Under the pieces are notes generated by a model that saw nothing but the letters and a program-made list of their open reading frames with translations, did not search any database and was not told the origin of the DNA. A program made the position numbers and the translations under genes. This document shows, in pieces, positions 53,078 through 62,253 of a stretch of DNA of 64,000 nucleotides (positions are counted from its first letter, which is position 1; each line of letters begins with the position of its first letter). Source of the DNA: Catenuloplanes indicus (GTDB lineage Bacteria; Actinomycetota; Actinomycetes; Mycobacteriales; Micromonosporaceae); contig NZ_JAUSUZ010000001.1 of NCBI RefSeq assembly GCF_030813715.1, positions 6,014,001 through 6,078,000 on the forward strand, read 5' to 3'.

Positions 53078-53670
53078 CCGCCGGCAAGCCCTCCGGCGGT
53101 ACGTCCGGCATCCCGCCACGGCCGCCCGGCACCACGACGCGGGACACGGCGGTCGCACCGGCTCCGGCGGTCGCCGGGCCGAGGCGGCGGCCGAGGACGA
53201 GGGACGTCGGGCCGGGCTGGACCGATCCGGGGGAGACGGCGACGCTGCGCGGGTTCCTGGACTACCTGCGGAACTCGGTGGTCGAGAAGGTCGCGGACGT
53301 GCCGGAACCGGAGGTGCGGGCGGCCGGCGTGCCGTCCGGGACCAGCCTGCTCGGCCTGGTCAAGCACCTGACGGCGGTGGAGCGGTTCTACTTCCTGGGC
53401 GAGCCGATCACTAACCTGCGACGCACCATGCGGCCGGCGCGCGGCGAGACGGTCGAGGGTCTGATCGCGGACTACCGGCGGGCGGTCGCGGAGGCCGACG
53501 AGGTCATCGACGGCTGGACCGACCTGGCCGGTCCCGCGCCGCGCCCGCCCGGCCGTGGCCTGCCACCCACGCAACGGTGGGTGCTGACCCACATGATCGA
53601 GGAGACCGCCCGCCACGCCGGTCACGCCGACATCATCCGCGAGCAGATCGACGGCTCCACCGGCCGCTGA
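53074..53670 (+). CDS. DinB/DUF664-family protein
   Basis: This 198-residue protein has a low-complexity Pro/Arg/Thr-rich N-terminal tail of about 55 residues. A four-helix DinB-type bundle follows: GETATLRGFLDYLRNSVVEKV, LLGLVKHLTAVERFYF (first metal His), WVLTHMIEETARHAGHADIIRE (His pair). In actinobacteria such proteins act as mycothiol- or metal-dependent transferases. The ATGA overlap with the methyltransferase shows cotranscription. The long unstructured tail is unusual; the true start may be internal. Confidence 0.85.
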   Translation: MTAGKPSGGTSGIPPRPPGTTTRDTAVAPAPAVAGPRRRPRTRDVGPGWTDPGETATLRGFLDYLRNSVVEKVADVPEPEVRAAGVPSGTSLLGLVKHLTAVERFYFLGEPITNLRRTMRPARGETVEGLIADYRRAVAEADEVIDGWTDLAGPAPRPPGRGLPPTQRWVLTHMIEETARHAGHADIIREQIDGSTGR

Positions 53671-53802
53671 CCGGCCCGGGGCCGGGTTCGTGGTGAGCCA
53701 CGGCGGGACCGGCAGGGAGGAGCGCCAGCGACGACCGATGCCCGCGGGAGCACCGGGAACCGGCCACGCCGGAAGCGGGAAAATCTGCCTTCGAAAGGGT
53801 TT

Positions 53803-54588
53803 TCAGCCCTCGCGAGGGGCGGTCCAGCGGAACGTGGTGAGGCACAGGGCCAGGCCGGCCACGCACCAGAGGGCGAGGACGAGGGCGACGCGGCCGAGTT
53901 CCCAGGTGCCGGCGGGCTCCTGGCCGGCGAAGGAGTCGGGGAGGAAGACGTAGCGCAGGCCCTGGCACATCCACTTGAGCGGGAAGACGGCGGAGACGGA
54001 CTGCATCCAGCCGGGGAGCGCGGTGAAGACCAGGAAGACGCCGGAGGTGAACTGGAGAATCAGCGCGATCGGGGTGACCACGGCGGAGCCGCTGCGCGAC
54101 GTGCGGGCCAGCGAGGAGATGGCGATGCCGAGCAGCGTGCAGGCGGTGATGCCGAGCAGCGATACCCAGCCGAAGGCCAGCCAGCGGTCCGGGGTGGCGG
54201 GGAGGCGGAGGCCGAAGAAGAGCACCGAGATGAGCAGCAGCAGCGCGGTGGTGGCGATGCCGATGGCCAGCACCATCACCACCTTGCCGGCGAAGTAGGT
54301 CCACTTCGGCATCGGCGTGCCGCGGTAGCGCTTGAGGACGCCGCGGTCGCGCTCGATCGGGATCCAGATGCCGAGGTTCTGGAAGCTGACGGTCATCAGG
54401 CCGGTGGCGATCATGCCGGTCACGAAGTACTGGGTGAGCGTGACGCCGCCGTCGATCTCGGTGCCGCCGAAGATGGCCGCGAAGATCGCCAGCATGATGA
54501 CCGGGAAGCCGATCGTGAAGACGACGGACTCACGGCTGCGCAGGAACTGCAGGATCTCCAGGCGGCCCTGGCGGAGAGCGAGCTTCAC
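53803..54588 (-). CDS. ABC-2 type transporter permease
   Basis: This is a 261-residue protein with six helices. The GTG start gives VKLALRQGRLEILQFLRSRES, and the ABC-2 signature GIWIPIERDRGVLKRYRGTPM leads into the later helices (TLLGIAISSLARTSRSGSAVV). It is coupled to the ATPase gene by a 4-nt overlap. Substrate unknown; drug or lipid export is usual for the family. Confidence 0.92.
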   Translation of the reverse strand: MKLALRQGRLEILQFLRSRESVVFTIGFPVIMLAIFAAIFGGTEIDGGVTLTQYFVTGMIATGLMTVSFQNLGIWIPIERDRGVLKRYRGTPMPKWTYFAGKVVMVLAIGIATTALLLLISVLFFGLRLPATPDRWLAFGWVSLLGITACTLLGIAISSLARTSRSGSAVVTPIALILQFTSGVFLVFTALPGWMQSVSAVFPLKWMCQGLRYVFLPDSFAGQEPAGTWELGRVALVLALWCVAGLALCLTTFRWTAPREG

Positions 54589-55433
54589 TGGGGGTCCTCC
54601 GTCGAGATCATCCGGAGGTAGATGTCCTCCAGCGTGGGGCGGGTGATCGTGAGGCCGGGTACCTCGCCGCCGAACTGCTCCGCGAGCCGGGTGACCAGGG
54701 CGGTCGGCGTCGCGGTCCGTTCCTGTCGCGTCGCGCCGTCCGGGTCGCGCCACCGGACCGTGGGCAGTGCGTTCTGCCGTCCGCCGAGGTCGGCGGGGGT
54801 GGACACCTCGACCAGGCGGCCGCCGGCGATCACGCCGACCCGGGCGGCCAGCGCCTCGGCCTCGTCCAGGTAGTGCGTGGTGAGCAGGATCGTGGTGCCG
54901 CCCGCGTTCAGGTCGCGAATCAGCTCCCAGAACTCGCGTCGCGCCTCCGGGTCGAAACCGGTGGTCGGCTCGTCCAGGAACAGCAGTTCGGGGCGGCCGA
55001 CGATGCCGAGCGCCACGTCGAGGCGGCGTTTCTGCCCACCGGAGAGCGCATGGGTACGGGCCCGGGCCTTCTCCGCCAGGCCGACGCGCGCGATCACGGC
55101 GTCCGGGTCGTCCGCGCCGGAGTAGAAGCCGGCGAAGTGGTGGACGATCTCGCGGACGGTCAGGTTGTCGAACTCGCCGGTGCCCTGCAGCACGATGCCG
55201 ACCCGGCCCCGCCAGGCGGCGCTCGGTGCGGCCGGGTCCTCGCCGAGCACCTCCACGTCACCGGCACCGCGGCTGCGGAAGCCCTCCAGGATCTCCACCG
55301 TGGTGGTCTTGCCGGCGCCGTTCGGGCCGAGCAGCGCGAAGATCTCGCCGGTGCGCACCTCGAGGTCCAGGCCGTTCACGGCGGACACGGCGCCGTAGGA
55401 CTTGTGCAGGCCGCGCACGGTGATCGCGTTCAT
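54585..55433 (-). CDS. ABC transporter ATP-binding protein
   Basis: This 282-residue ATPase has Walker A LLGPNGAGKTTTVEIL, the signature LSGGQKRRLDVAL and Walker B LLFLDEPTTGFD, followed by an H-loop (THYLDEAEA). A C-terminal extension (about 215-282) is typical of DrrA/drug-exporter ATPases. The ATG at 55433 begins MNAITVRGLHKSYGA. It forms a two-gene exporter with the permease downstream. Confidence 0.94.
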   Translation of the reverse strand: MNAITVRGLHKSYGAVSAVNGLDLEVRTGEIFALLGPNGAGKTTTVEILEGFRSRGAGDVEVLGEDPAAPSAAWRGRVGIVLQGTGEFDNLTVREIVHHFAGFYSGADDPDAVIARVGLAEKARARTHALSGGQKRRLDVALGIVGRPELLFLDEPTTGFDPEARREFWELIRDLNAGGTTILLTTHYLDEAEALAARVGVIAGGRLVEVSTPADLGGRQNALPTVRWRDPDGATRQERTATPTALVTRLAEQFGGEVPGLTITRPTLEDIYLRMISTEDPQ

Positions 55434-55527
55434 GCGGTCCACTATGCGCCGTGCGGTCCAGCGGCGAGCGGGGGGTCGGCCGGGTGTGAGGTTCCGCGGC
55501 CGGTTGACCCAGCGGTAACGTGGGATT

Positions 55528-55574
55528 CTTCGGGGGCCGGGCAGATCAACCTGCGCACTGCCCGGCCCCCGAAG
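55528..55574. terminator. 16-bp inverted repeat, probable bidirectional terminator
   Basis: Arms 55528-55543 and 55559-55574 are perfectly complementary with a 15-nt spacer. It lies between the ABC ATPase start and the 14-bp repeat array, after the stop of the convergently placed membrane-protein gene. The long GC-rich stem fits a terminator, with no obvious U-run. Alternatively it is an operator. Confidence 0.65.
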
Positions 55575-55603
55575 GACTCAGGTGCTTCGTGCGCTCAGTG
55601 TGG

Positions 55604-55673
55604 ATGAACTCAGTGCGGTGAACTCAGCGCGGTGAATTCAGTGCGGTGAACTCAGTGCGGTGAACTCAGTGGG
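55604..55673. repeat. 14-bp tandem repeat array (five units)
   Basis: Units GTGAACTCAGTGCG repeat with 14-nt period at about 55604, 55618, 55632, 55646 and 55660, with single-base changes (AATTCAG, CAGCGCG, ending GTGGG). The last unit contains the stop codon of the minus-strand gene at 55666. Copy number may vary by slippage. Confidence 0.85.
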
Positions 55674-56376
55674 CCAGGGCGATGGAGATGCCGGAGGCGG
55701 CCGCCATACCGCCCAGCACCAGCAGGCCGATCGCGCCGATGTCCAGGCGGCTGCCGAACAGGCGGTCGAGCAGCGTGGCGGCCAGCGGCAAGCCGGTGAA
55801 CGGGGCCACGAAGAAGACCGACCAGCCGGCCGTCCGCAGCACCAGCTGCATCGTGGTGTAGCCGCCGCCGAGCGTCACCAGGCCGGCCGCGAACAGTGCG
55901 GTGAACGCGGCGGCGGCCGCGCCGACCACCGGCAGCAGCGGCAGCACCCGGCGCGGCGGTGCGGGGCGCGGGATGCCGCGCTTCGCCTGGCTGATCCGCC
56001 GGGACGCGCGGTCCAGCAGCGCGAGCGCGCGAGCCTCCGGGACGCTCTGGTCGGGGTAGCCGAGATCCGCGCTCTGCGGCAGCAGCGGCTCGGGCGGTTC
56101 GCCGACCCGGGCCGTCCAACCGGGCCGCCGCCGGTGCATCGCGCGCAGCACCGACCAGATCCGGGAGGCCTCGCGGTCCACCCCGGCGACGGACGCGGTG
56201 AGCGCGGCGGCACGCCGTTCGGCGGCGGCGGCCACCGCCTCGGCCCGGACCAGCTCGGCGGTCGCGGTGGCGGCGCCGTCGTGGTAGGCCCGCTCGGTCG
56301 CGAGCAGGTCCGCGTCCCGGCGGGCGGTGGCCTCGGCGAGCGCGGCGAGCTGCCGGCGGTACTCCTCGGCGCTCAC
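55666..56376 (-). CDS. Coiled-coil protein with three C-terminal membrane helices, partner of FtsK-like ATPase
   Basis: This 236-residue protein begins with a GTG at 56376 inside the FtsK-like gene's stop (GTGA overlap). Residues 1-75 form a charged coiled coil (SAEEYRRQLAALAEATARRD). A Pro/Arg linker follows, then three hydrophobic helices (VVGAAAAAFTALFAAGLVTL, VFFVAPFTGLPLAATLL, IGAIGLLVLGGMAAASGISI). No known family is recognised. Tight coupling to the ATPase suggests they form one complex at the membrane. Confidence 0.75.
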   Translation of the reverse strand: MSAEEYRRQLAALAEATARRDADLLATERAYHDGAATATAELVRAEAVAAAAERRAAALTASVAGVDREASRIWSVLRAMHRRRPGWTARVGEPPEPLLPQSADLGYPDQSVPEARALALLDRASRRISQAKRGIPRPAPPRRVLPLLPVVGAAAAAFTALFAAGLVTLGGGYTTMQLVLRTAGWSVFFVAPFTGLPLAATLLDRLFGSRLDIGAIGLLVLGGMAAASGISIALAH

Positions 56377-59243
56377 GATCCGGCTCCGGTCACGTCGCCG
56401 GCCGCCGCTGAGGTGGTCGCGGCCGGAATGCCGGCCGAGCCGGAACCGGGTGCGGGGCCGGGGGCCGCCGGGGTGGACGGTGGCCGTTCGGCGGCCGGGC
56501 CGGGCGGCGCGTAGGGGATGACCATGCGGGGGTGGCGGTCCTCGGAGCGGTCGAAACAGAGTGCCCGGCCCGGCCGTGGGAACCAGGCCGGGCCGCCCGG
56601 TGCCGGGCTCAGCGGTGCGAGATCCGGGCCTTGCACGTCCAGCGCGACCCAGGCGCCGATCGCGTCGAAGCGAGCCGCGATGCCGCCGAGGCTGTCCCGC
56701 AGCCGGGCCACGGACCGCCACCAGCCGAGAACGTGCACGTGACGTCCCGGGCCCTGATCCAGGATTGTCCGCAGCGGGTCCGCGGCCCGGGAGGAAACCC
56801 GGGCGGGCCCGGGGGCCGTGGTCATCGCGGACAGCGGCGGGATCGGGCTGCGGCGAACCGCCACGGCGTCAACCGTGCCCGGGACGCCCGGGGTGTCGGC
56901 CGCGCCCGGGGCGCCGGCCGTCGTGGCCGCCGGGGACGTCGTCAGTGCGTCGAGGGCCAGGCCGAGCAGGTAGTGCGGGCCGGTGTGGTCCGGTGATGCG
57001 GTGGGCAGGTTCGCCGAGACCGTCGCGAACAGATCCGCCGCCACCGATCCGATGTGGAACGTCGCCGACGGCAGCGCGGCGCGCAGCGGTGCGATCAGCG
57101 GTGCCAGTGCCGGGTCGGGGCAGGCGACGCTGAACCGGGCTCCGGGGACCGACGCGGCCAGCGACCGCGCGGCCGAGGCCAGGATCGCGGCCGCCTCCTC
57201 GCCGCGGGTGCCGACGATCGCCAGGTTCCGGCCGGGTGCGCGCGGCATCGTCACGTACGCCGGGAGGGCGTCGACGTCGATCGTCTCGCCCACCGCCGCG
57301 CGCGGCGGACCGCTGTGAACCGAAAAATCAGGGCACGACGGTACGGCGTCGCCGTCGAACAGCCGCGGTGGTGTCGCGCCCGGCGGCCGCAGACGCCACA
57401 GGCGCTCCTGCAACGCGCGCCACGCCTGCCGGTCGCCGGCGTCCGGCAGGCGCGCGATCCGGTTCGCGGACGGCGCGCCGGAATCCGCGTTGATCACCGC
57501 GTGGTGGCGCGGGATCACGTCCGCGGCCAGGTTCGTCTCGGCCAGGATGCGGCGGGCCTTGGGCAGCGCGATCCGCAGCGTGAACTGAGCGACCAGCCCG
57601 GGGCGGCCCCACAGCGCCTCGATGCCGGACACGTCCTGGCTGGCCAGTACCAGGTGGATGCCCTGCGAGCGGCCGCGCCGGGCCAGGTCCTCGAGCAGCG
57701 CGGCGGCCTCCGCGGTGACCGCGTCCCGCGCGCCGAGCAGCAGCTGGAACTCGTCGATCACGGCCACGATCCGCGGCCAGGCGCCGTCCGGGTCCTCGGC
57801 GCGCAACTCGGCGAGCTTGCCGGCCTCGTACCGCTTCGCGGCCCGGGCGCGTGTCCGCAACTCGGCCGACAGGTGCCGGAGCAGCGCCAGGCCGAACTCG
57901 CGGTCGTCGTTGACGTTGACGCCGGCCAGCCGTACGTGCGGCAGCCAGCTCGGGTCGCGCGGGCTCGGCGCGAACCGGGCGAACGACACGCCCTCCTTGA
58001 AGTCGAGCAGGTAGAGCGCCAGCTCGGCGGGGGAGTAGCGGGCGGCCAGCGCGCCCAGCCACGCGTAGATCAGGTTCGTCTTGCCGGAGCCGGACGGGCC
58101 GCCGATCAGCGCGTGCGGCGGGTCGTCGCCGAGCGTCACCTCGATCGGCTCGCCGTCCGGGCCGACGCCGATCGGTGCGGTCAGCGCGGCCGCCGCGCTC
58201 TCCCGCCAGATCCGCGCCGGGAGCAGATCGGCCAGCAGCGCGGGCGGCGGGCCCGCGCTCAGCGCACCGGCCAGCTTACGGCAGACGGCCGCGGTCTGCT
58301 CCGCCGGTGGCGGCGGGTCCAGCCGGACCGGCAGCACACCGGCGGTGTCGCAGTACGCCGCGCGGCCGGTGAGGTGCACGTGTTCGACGTCCGGGTGCTC
58401 GGCCAGCGGCACGTCGCGCGCGATCAGGTGCACCCCGGCGGCGACGCCGGTGCGGACCAGCCGGTCCAGTTGCGCGCGCTGCTGCGGGGTCAGGTCCGCG
58501 CCGTCGCCGAGCAGCACGGCGAGCCGCCACGGCTCCGGTCGGCGGCCGGGCCGGCCGGCCGGCACGGTCTCGTTGATCCGGCGGACGTGCTCGACCAGCT
58601 CGTCCAGCATCGTGGTCAGCCCGCCCGGCCCGACCGAGGTGAGCACGCCGGCCGCGGCCAGCGGCGCGAAACCGGCGAGGCTGCCGCCCAGCCGGTCCGG
58701 GTCGTACGCCCAGATGCGCAGGTCGCCGGCTGGCGTGCCGCCGAGCGCGCGGAGCAGCAGGCCGGCGATCAGGCCGTCCGCGGTGGACGCGCGGTGGTGC
58801 CGCCCGTCGCCGTCCTCCGGGTCGCGGGTGATCTCCAGGTGCGCGCGGTCGAGCAGCGGGATCAGCGCGGGTACGGTCGGCACGTCCTCGTCCACCGCGA
58901 TCACGCCGATCCGCAGCAGCCCGGCCCGGCCGGTCACCGCCGGTCGCCAGGCCGGCCAGGGCGCGCCGGCCGGGCCCGGTGCGCACGCGGCGGCGAGCCG
59001 GCCGAGCGTGCCGGCGCGCGCGACGGCCTCACCGTGGAAGCGCTCGAAGATCTCGTCGCGCGCGGTCTCCCGGGCCTCGGTGAGCGCCGCCAGGCAGGTG
59101 TCGTGCGCGCCGCGGATCACCTCGTACCGCCGGCGGGTCTCGGTCTTGATCTCCTCGGCTCCGGCCTGGGCCGCGCGTGCCAGCCCGCGCGCGGCGGCCA
59201 CGTCCTGACGGGCCGCGACCAGCATGGACACTCGGGAGGACAC
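56373..59243 (-). CDS. FtsK/SpoIIIE-EccC-like ATPase
   Basis: This is a 956-residue protein. A coiled-coil N terminus (about 1-85) precedes an alpha/beta region. A FtsK-type ATPase with Walker A GGPSGSGKTNLIYAW (about residue 380) and Walker B IVAVIDEFQLLL (about 493) follows. A second, degenerate ATPase-like domain (NLAIVGTRGEEAAAILASAA, about 665) lacks a proper P-loop Lys. The layout recalls EccC of type VII secretion (active first, degenerate later domains) or TcpA, but there are no membrane helices. The Pro/Ala tail is disordered. It probably works with the coiled-coil membrane protein that overlaps it by 4 nt. Confidence 0.82.
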   Translation of the reverse strand: MSSRVSMLVAARQDVAAARGLARAAQAGAEEIKTETRRRYEVIRGAHDTCLAALTEARETARDEIFERFHGEAVARAGTLGRLAAACAPGPAGAPWPAWRPAVTGRAGLLRIGVIAVDEDVPTVPALIPLLDRAHLEITRDPEDGDGRHHRASTADGLIAGLLLRALGGTPAGDLRIWAYDPDRLGGSLAGFAPLAAAGVLTSVGPGGLTTMLDELVEHVRRINETVPAGRPGRRPEPWRLAVLLGDGADLTPQQRAQLDRLVRTGVAAGVHLIARDVPLAEHPDVEHVHLTGRAAYCDTAGVLPVRLDPPPPAEQTAAVCRKLAGALSAGPPPALLADLLPARIWRESAAAALTAPIGVGPDGEPIEVTLGDDPPHALIGGPSGSGKTNLIYAWLGALAARYSPAELALYLLDFKEGVSFARFAPSPRDPSWLPHVRLAGVNVNDDREFGLALLRHLSAELRTRARAAKRYEAGKLAELRAEDPDGAWPRIVAVIDEFQLLLGARDAVTAEAAALLEDLARRGRSQGIHLVLASQDVSGIEALWGRPGLVAQFTLRIALPKARRILAETNLAADVIPRHHAVINADSGAPSANRIARLPDAGDRQAWRALQERLWRLRPPGATPPRLFDGDAVPSCPDFSVHSGPPRAAVGETIDVDALPAYVTMPRAPGRNLAIVGTRGEEAAAILASAARSLAASVPGARFSVACPDPALAPLIAPLRAALPSATFHIGSVAADLFATVSANLPTASPDHTGPHYLLGLALDALTTSPAATTAGAPGAADTPGVPGTVDAVAVRRSPIPPLSAMTTAPGPARVSSRAADPLRTILDQGPGRHVHVLGWWRSVARLRDSLGGIAARFDAIGAWVALDVQGPDLAPLSPAPGGPAWFPRPGRALCFDRSEDRHPRMVIPYAPPGPAAERPPSTPAAPGPAPGSGSAGIPAATTSAAAGDVTGAGS

Positions 59244-59293
59244 GCAGCGATATTACCGATTCGAGCCAATATGTCGGTTCTGCCGGCGTCGTG

Positions 59294-59932
59294 TCACACG
59301 CGGAATCCGGCCGCCCGTGCGGCCGCGCGTTCGGACCGCCGCGCGGATCGGCGCCGGAAGATCCAGACCGCCGCACCGATCAGCAGTACGGCGAAGACCA
59401 GCACCAGCGCGGGCAGGAGGATCGCCACGATGGACATGATCACGCTGGTCGCGTCCTCGGCCGTGCTGGCCACCGGCGCGCCGATGCCCGCGGTCGTCGT
59501 GTTGATCACCGGCCGGGCCGCCGCCTTCAGCCCGTGCACGCCGAGCGCGATGACCACGCCGGCCACGATCGGCACCCACTGGTTCGACTGGAAGAAGCCG
59601 GCCGGATCGGTCACGGTCACCGTCTCCGACCCGGCGCCCGCGCCGAAGACCAGGCCGCCCGCGGTCGGCCGGACCACGGTCTGCACCATGTCGTTGATGT
59701 GATCGACCACCGGCACCTTGTCCGCCACGACCTCGATCGCGAGCAGCACGGTCAGGATCGCGATCACCCACCCGTCGGAGAGCCACTGCCAGCCGCTCGG
59801 CAGGTTGATGGCCTCGGTGTAGCGGGCGAGCAGGCCCATCGCCAGCATCGGTATGTACGCGTTGAGCCCGGCAGATGCGGCCAGACCGGTACCAGTCAGA
59901 ACTTCCAGCACATAGAACAGCATGGCACCCAT
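59294..59932 (-). CDS. DUF4126 membrane protein
   Basis: This 212-residue membrane protein has four or five helices. It begins [33 protein letters not shown], continues with [17 protein letters not shown] and [26 protein letters not shown]. These match the DUF4126 family of unknown role. It is divergent from nucS by 35 nt, a neighbouring that is common in actinobacteria. Confidence 0.8.
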   Translation of the reverse strand: MGAMLFYVLEVLTGTGLAASAGLNAYIPMLAMGLLARYTEAINLPSGWQWLSDGWVIAILTVLLAIEVVADKVPVVDHINDMVQTVVRPTAGGLVFGAGAGSETVTVTDPAGFFQSNQWVPIVAGVVIALGVHGLKAAARPVINTTTAGIGAPVASTAEDATSVIMSIVAILLPALVLVFAVLLIGAAVWIFRRRSARRSERAAARAAGFRV

Positions 59933-59967
59933 GCGCCACCTCTGCCGTGTTCCGCTACCCTGCTCGG

Positions 59968-60627
59968 GTGCGTTTGGTGATTGCGAGATGCTCGGTGGAC
60001 TATGTCGGACGACTCTCGGCGCACCTGCCGCCGGCGACCCGCCTGCTCATGGTGAAGGCGGACGGCTCGGTCTCGATCCACGCGGACGACCGGGCGTACA
60101 AGCCGCTCAACTGGATGAGCCCGCCGTGCAAGCTCCAGGAGTCCGAGGGCGTCTGGCGCGTGGTGAACAAGGCCGGCGAGGAACTGCGGATCACGCTGGA
60201 GGAGATCTTCCAGGACACGTCGTACGAGCTGGGCGTCGACCCAGGCCTGGTCAAGGACGGTGTCGAGGCGCACCTGCAGGAGCTGCTGGCGGCCAACCCG
60301 ACCACGTTCGGCGAGGGTTTCACGCTGGTCCGGCGCGAGTTCATGACCGCGATCGGCCCGGTCGACCTGCTCTGCAAGGACGCGAACGGCGGCTCGGTCG
60401 CGGTCGAGGTGAAGCGGCGCGGCGAGATCGACGGCGTCGAGCAGCTCACCCGCTACCTGGAACTGATGAACCGTGACCCGCTGCTGGCGCCGGTGGCCGG
60501 CATCTTCGCGGCCCAGGAGATCAAGCCGCAGGCGCGGGTGCTGGCCGAGGACCGCGGCATCCGCTGCGTGGTCGTCGACTACGACAAGCTCCGCGGTATC
60601 GAGAAGAACGAACTCACGCTGTTCTGA
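59968..60627 (+). CDS. nucS: Mismatch-specific endonuclease NucS (EndoMS)
   Basis: NucS performs non-canonical mismatch repair in actinobacteria lacking MutS/MutL, cutting both strands at G-T, G-G and T-T mismatches. The 219-residue protein starts [20 protein letters not shown] (GTG at 59968). It has the PD-(D/E)xK-type site [22 protein letters not shown] and ends with NELTLF, a sliding-clamp-binding-type tail. The C-terminal RYLELMNRD segment is conserved. The longer frame is not used. Confidence 0.96.
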   Translation: MRLVIARCSVDYVGRLSAHLPPATRLLMVKADGSVSIHADDRAYKPLNWMSPPCKLQESEGVWRVVNKAGEELRITLEEIFQDTSYELGVDPGLVKDGVEAHLQELLAANPTTFGEGFTLVRREFMTAIGPVDLLCKDANGGSVAVEVKRRGEIDGVEQLTRYLELMNRDPLLAPVAGIFAAQEIKPQARVLAEDRGIRCVVVDYDKLRGIEKNELTLF

Positions 60628-60671
60628 TCATCACGTTCCCTCGGGGCCGCTCGGCACCGAGGATGTGAGGC

Positions 60672-62225
60672 ATGACCATACTTCGATCGATCGGCACGGT
60701 GTTGCTGGCGGCGGCGCTGACGTTCGTGGGGCAGCCCGCGCACGCGACCTCCACCGCGGCCGCGGTGCCCGGCATCCGCCTGATGCCGATGGGGGACTCG
60801 ATCACCTACGGCTGGGGCGGTGCCGGCGGCAACGGCTACCGCGCCCACCTCTACCAGGCCCTCGCCGCGGCGGGGGACACCGTGGACTTCGTCGGCACGC
60901 AGCGCGACGGTGACGGCGCTGACCCGGACCACGAGGGACACTCCGGCTGGGTGATCGACCAGATCGCCGCGATCGCGACCGGGGTGGTGGCGCAGTACCA
61001 GCCGAACGTGGTGGCGCTGCACATCGGCACGAACGACATGAACCGCAACGTCGACCCGTCCGGTGCGCCCCAGCGGCTGGAGGCGCTGCTCGACCGGATC
61101 TACGCGGTGGCGCCGTCGACGACGATCCTGCTGGCGCAGATCGTCCCGGCCGCGGACCCGGCCGTGCAGCGGCGGATCGACGCGTACAACGCCGCGGTGG
61201 CGTCGATCGTGGAGCGCCGGCGGAACGCGGGCCAGCGCATCGTGCCGGCCGACATGCGCGCGGTCACCACCGCGGACCTGCCGGACGGCCTGCACCCGAA
61301 CGACACCGGCTACCGCAAGATGGCGACCGCGTTCCACGCGGCGCTGTCGACCGCCCGGAACGCCGGGATGATCGTCGAACCGGGCGCCGGTTCCTGCACC
61401 GACGCCGCCGGCCGCTGGATCGCCCGGCCCGGACTCGCGGCCGGCGTGGGCGCGGCGCGGGAGAACGTCCGGTTCGCCGACGTGAGCGGTGACGGCCGGG
61501 CCGACTACCTGGTGATGAACGCGCGCGGCGGCTTCGACGCCTGGATCAACGACGGCGGCGACGCGGGCGGCAATCCGGGGTGGACCCGGCACGCGGGCTT
61601 CGCGGCCGGTACCGGCGCCGCACCGGCGACCGTGCACCTGGCGGACGTGAGCGGGGACGGCCGGGCCGACTACCTGGTGGTGAACGCGTCGACCGGCGCG
61701 GTGGACGCGTGGATCAACGACGGTGGCGACCGGCCCGGTCAGGCGGGGTGGATTGCGCGCGGCCGGATCGCGACCGGCGTGGGCGCGGCCGGCGCCGGCG
61801 TCCGGTTCGCGGACCTGGACGGCGACGCGCGGGCCGACTACCTGGTGCTGAACGCGTCGACCGGCGCGGTGAACGCGTGGCTCTACCGGGGCGGGGACGG
61901 CCAGGGCGGCTGGGAGGCACGCCCGGCCATCGCCGGCGGCACCGGCACCGGCAGCGTCCGGTTCGCCAACGTCGACTGCGACGTCCGCGCGGACTACCTG
62001 GTGCTGAACCCGTCGACCGGCGCGGTGAACGCGTGGCTGAACCGGGGCGGCGACCGTGACGGCGTGCCGGGCTGGGCCGGGCGCGGCCGGATCGCGGGCG
62101 GCACCGGCAGCGCGGACGGCGTGGTGCTGGCCGACGTCAACGGCGACGGCCGGGACGACTACCTGGTCGTCGCGCCGAACGGTGCGGTGGACGCCTGGAT
62201 CAACAACGGTGGCGACCCGGCCTGA
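60672..62225 (+). CDS. Secreted SGNH hydrolase with C-terminal VCBS/FG-GAP repeats
   Basis: This 517-residue secreted protein has a signal peptide (residues 1-25, ends HATSTAAA). The SGNH lipase/esterase domain has block I GDSITYGWG, GTND and the closing DGLHPND. From about residue 250 it carries five FG-GAP/VCBS repeats (FADVSGDGRADYLVMNARGG and variants ending in WINDGGD), each of about 50 residues, with Ca2+-binding DxDGDG-like loops. It is probably an exported carbohydrate esterase with a beta-propeller. Repeats in DNA may recombine. Confidence 0.9.
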   Translation: MTILRSIGTVLLAAALTFVGQPAHATSTAAAVPGIRLMPMGDSITYGWGGAGGNGYRAHLYQALAAAGDTVDFVGTQRDGDGADPDHEGHSGWVIDQIAAIATGVVAQYQPNVVALHIGTNDMNRNVDPSGAPQRLEALLDRIYAVAPSTTILLAQIVPAADPAVQRRIDAYNAAVASIVERRRNAGQRIVPADMRAVTTADLPDGLHPNDTGYRKMATAFHAALSTARNAGMIVEPGAGSCTDAAGRWIARPGLAAGVGAARENVRFADVSGDGRADYLVMNARGGFDAWINDGGDAGGNPGWTRHAGFAAGTGAAPATVHLADVSGDGRADYLVVNASTGAVDAWINDGGDRPGQAGWIARGRIATGVGAAGAGVRFADLDGDARADYLVLNASTGAVNAWLYRGGDGQGGWEARPAIAGGTGTGSVRFANVDCDVRADYLVLNPSTGAVNAWLNRGGDRDGVPGWAGRGRIAGGTGSADGVVLADVNGDGRDDYLVVAPNGAVDAWINNGGDPA

Positions 62226-62253
62226 CGCCCGGGGTCGGTGAGCGGTCCGCCGC

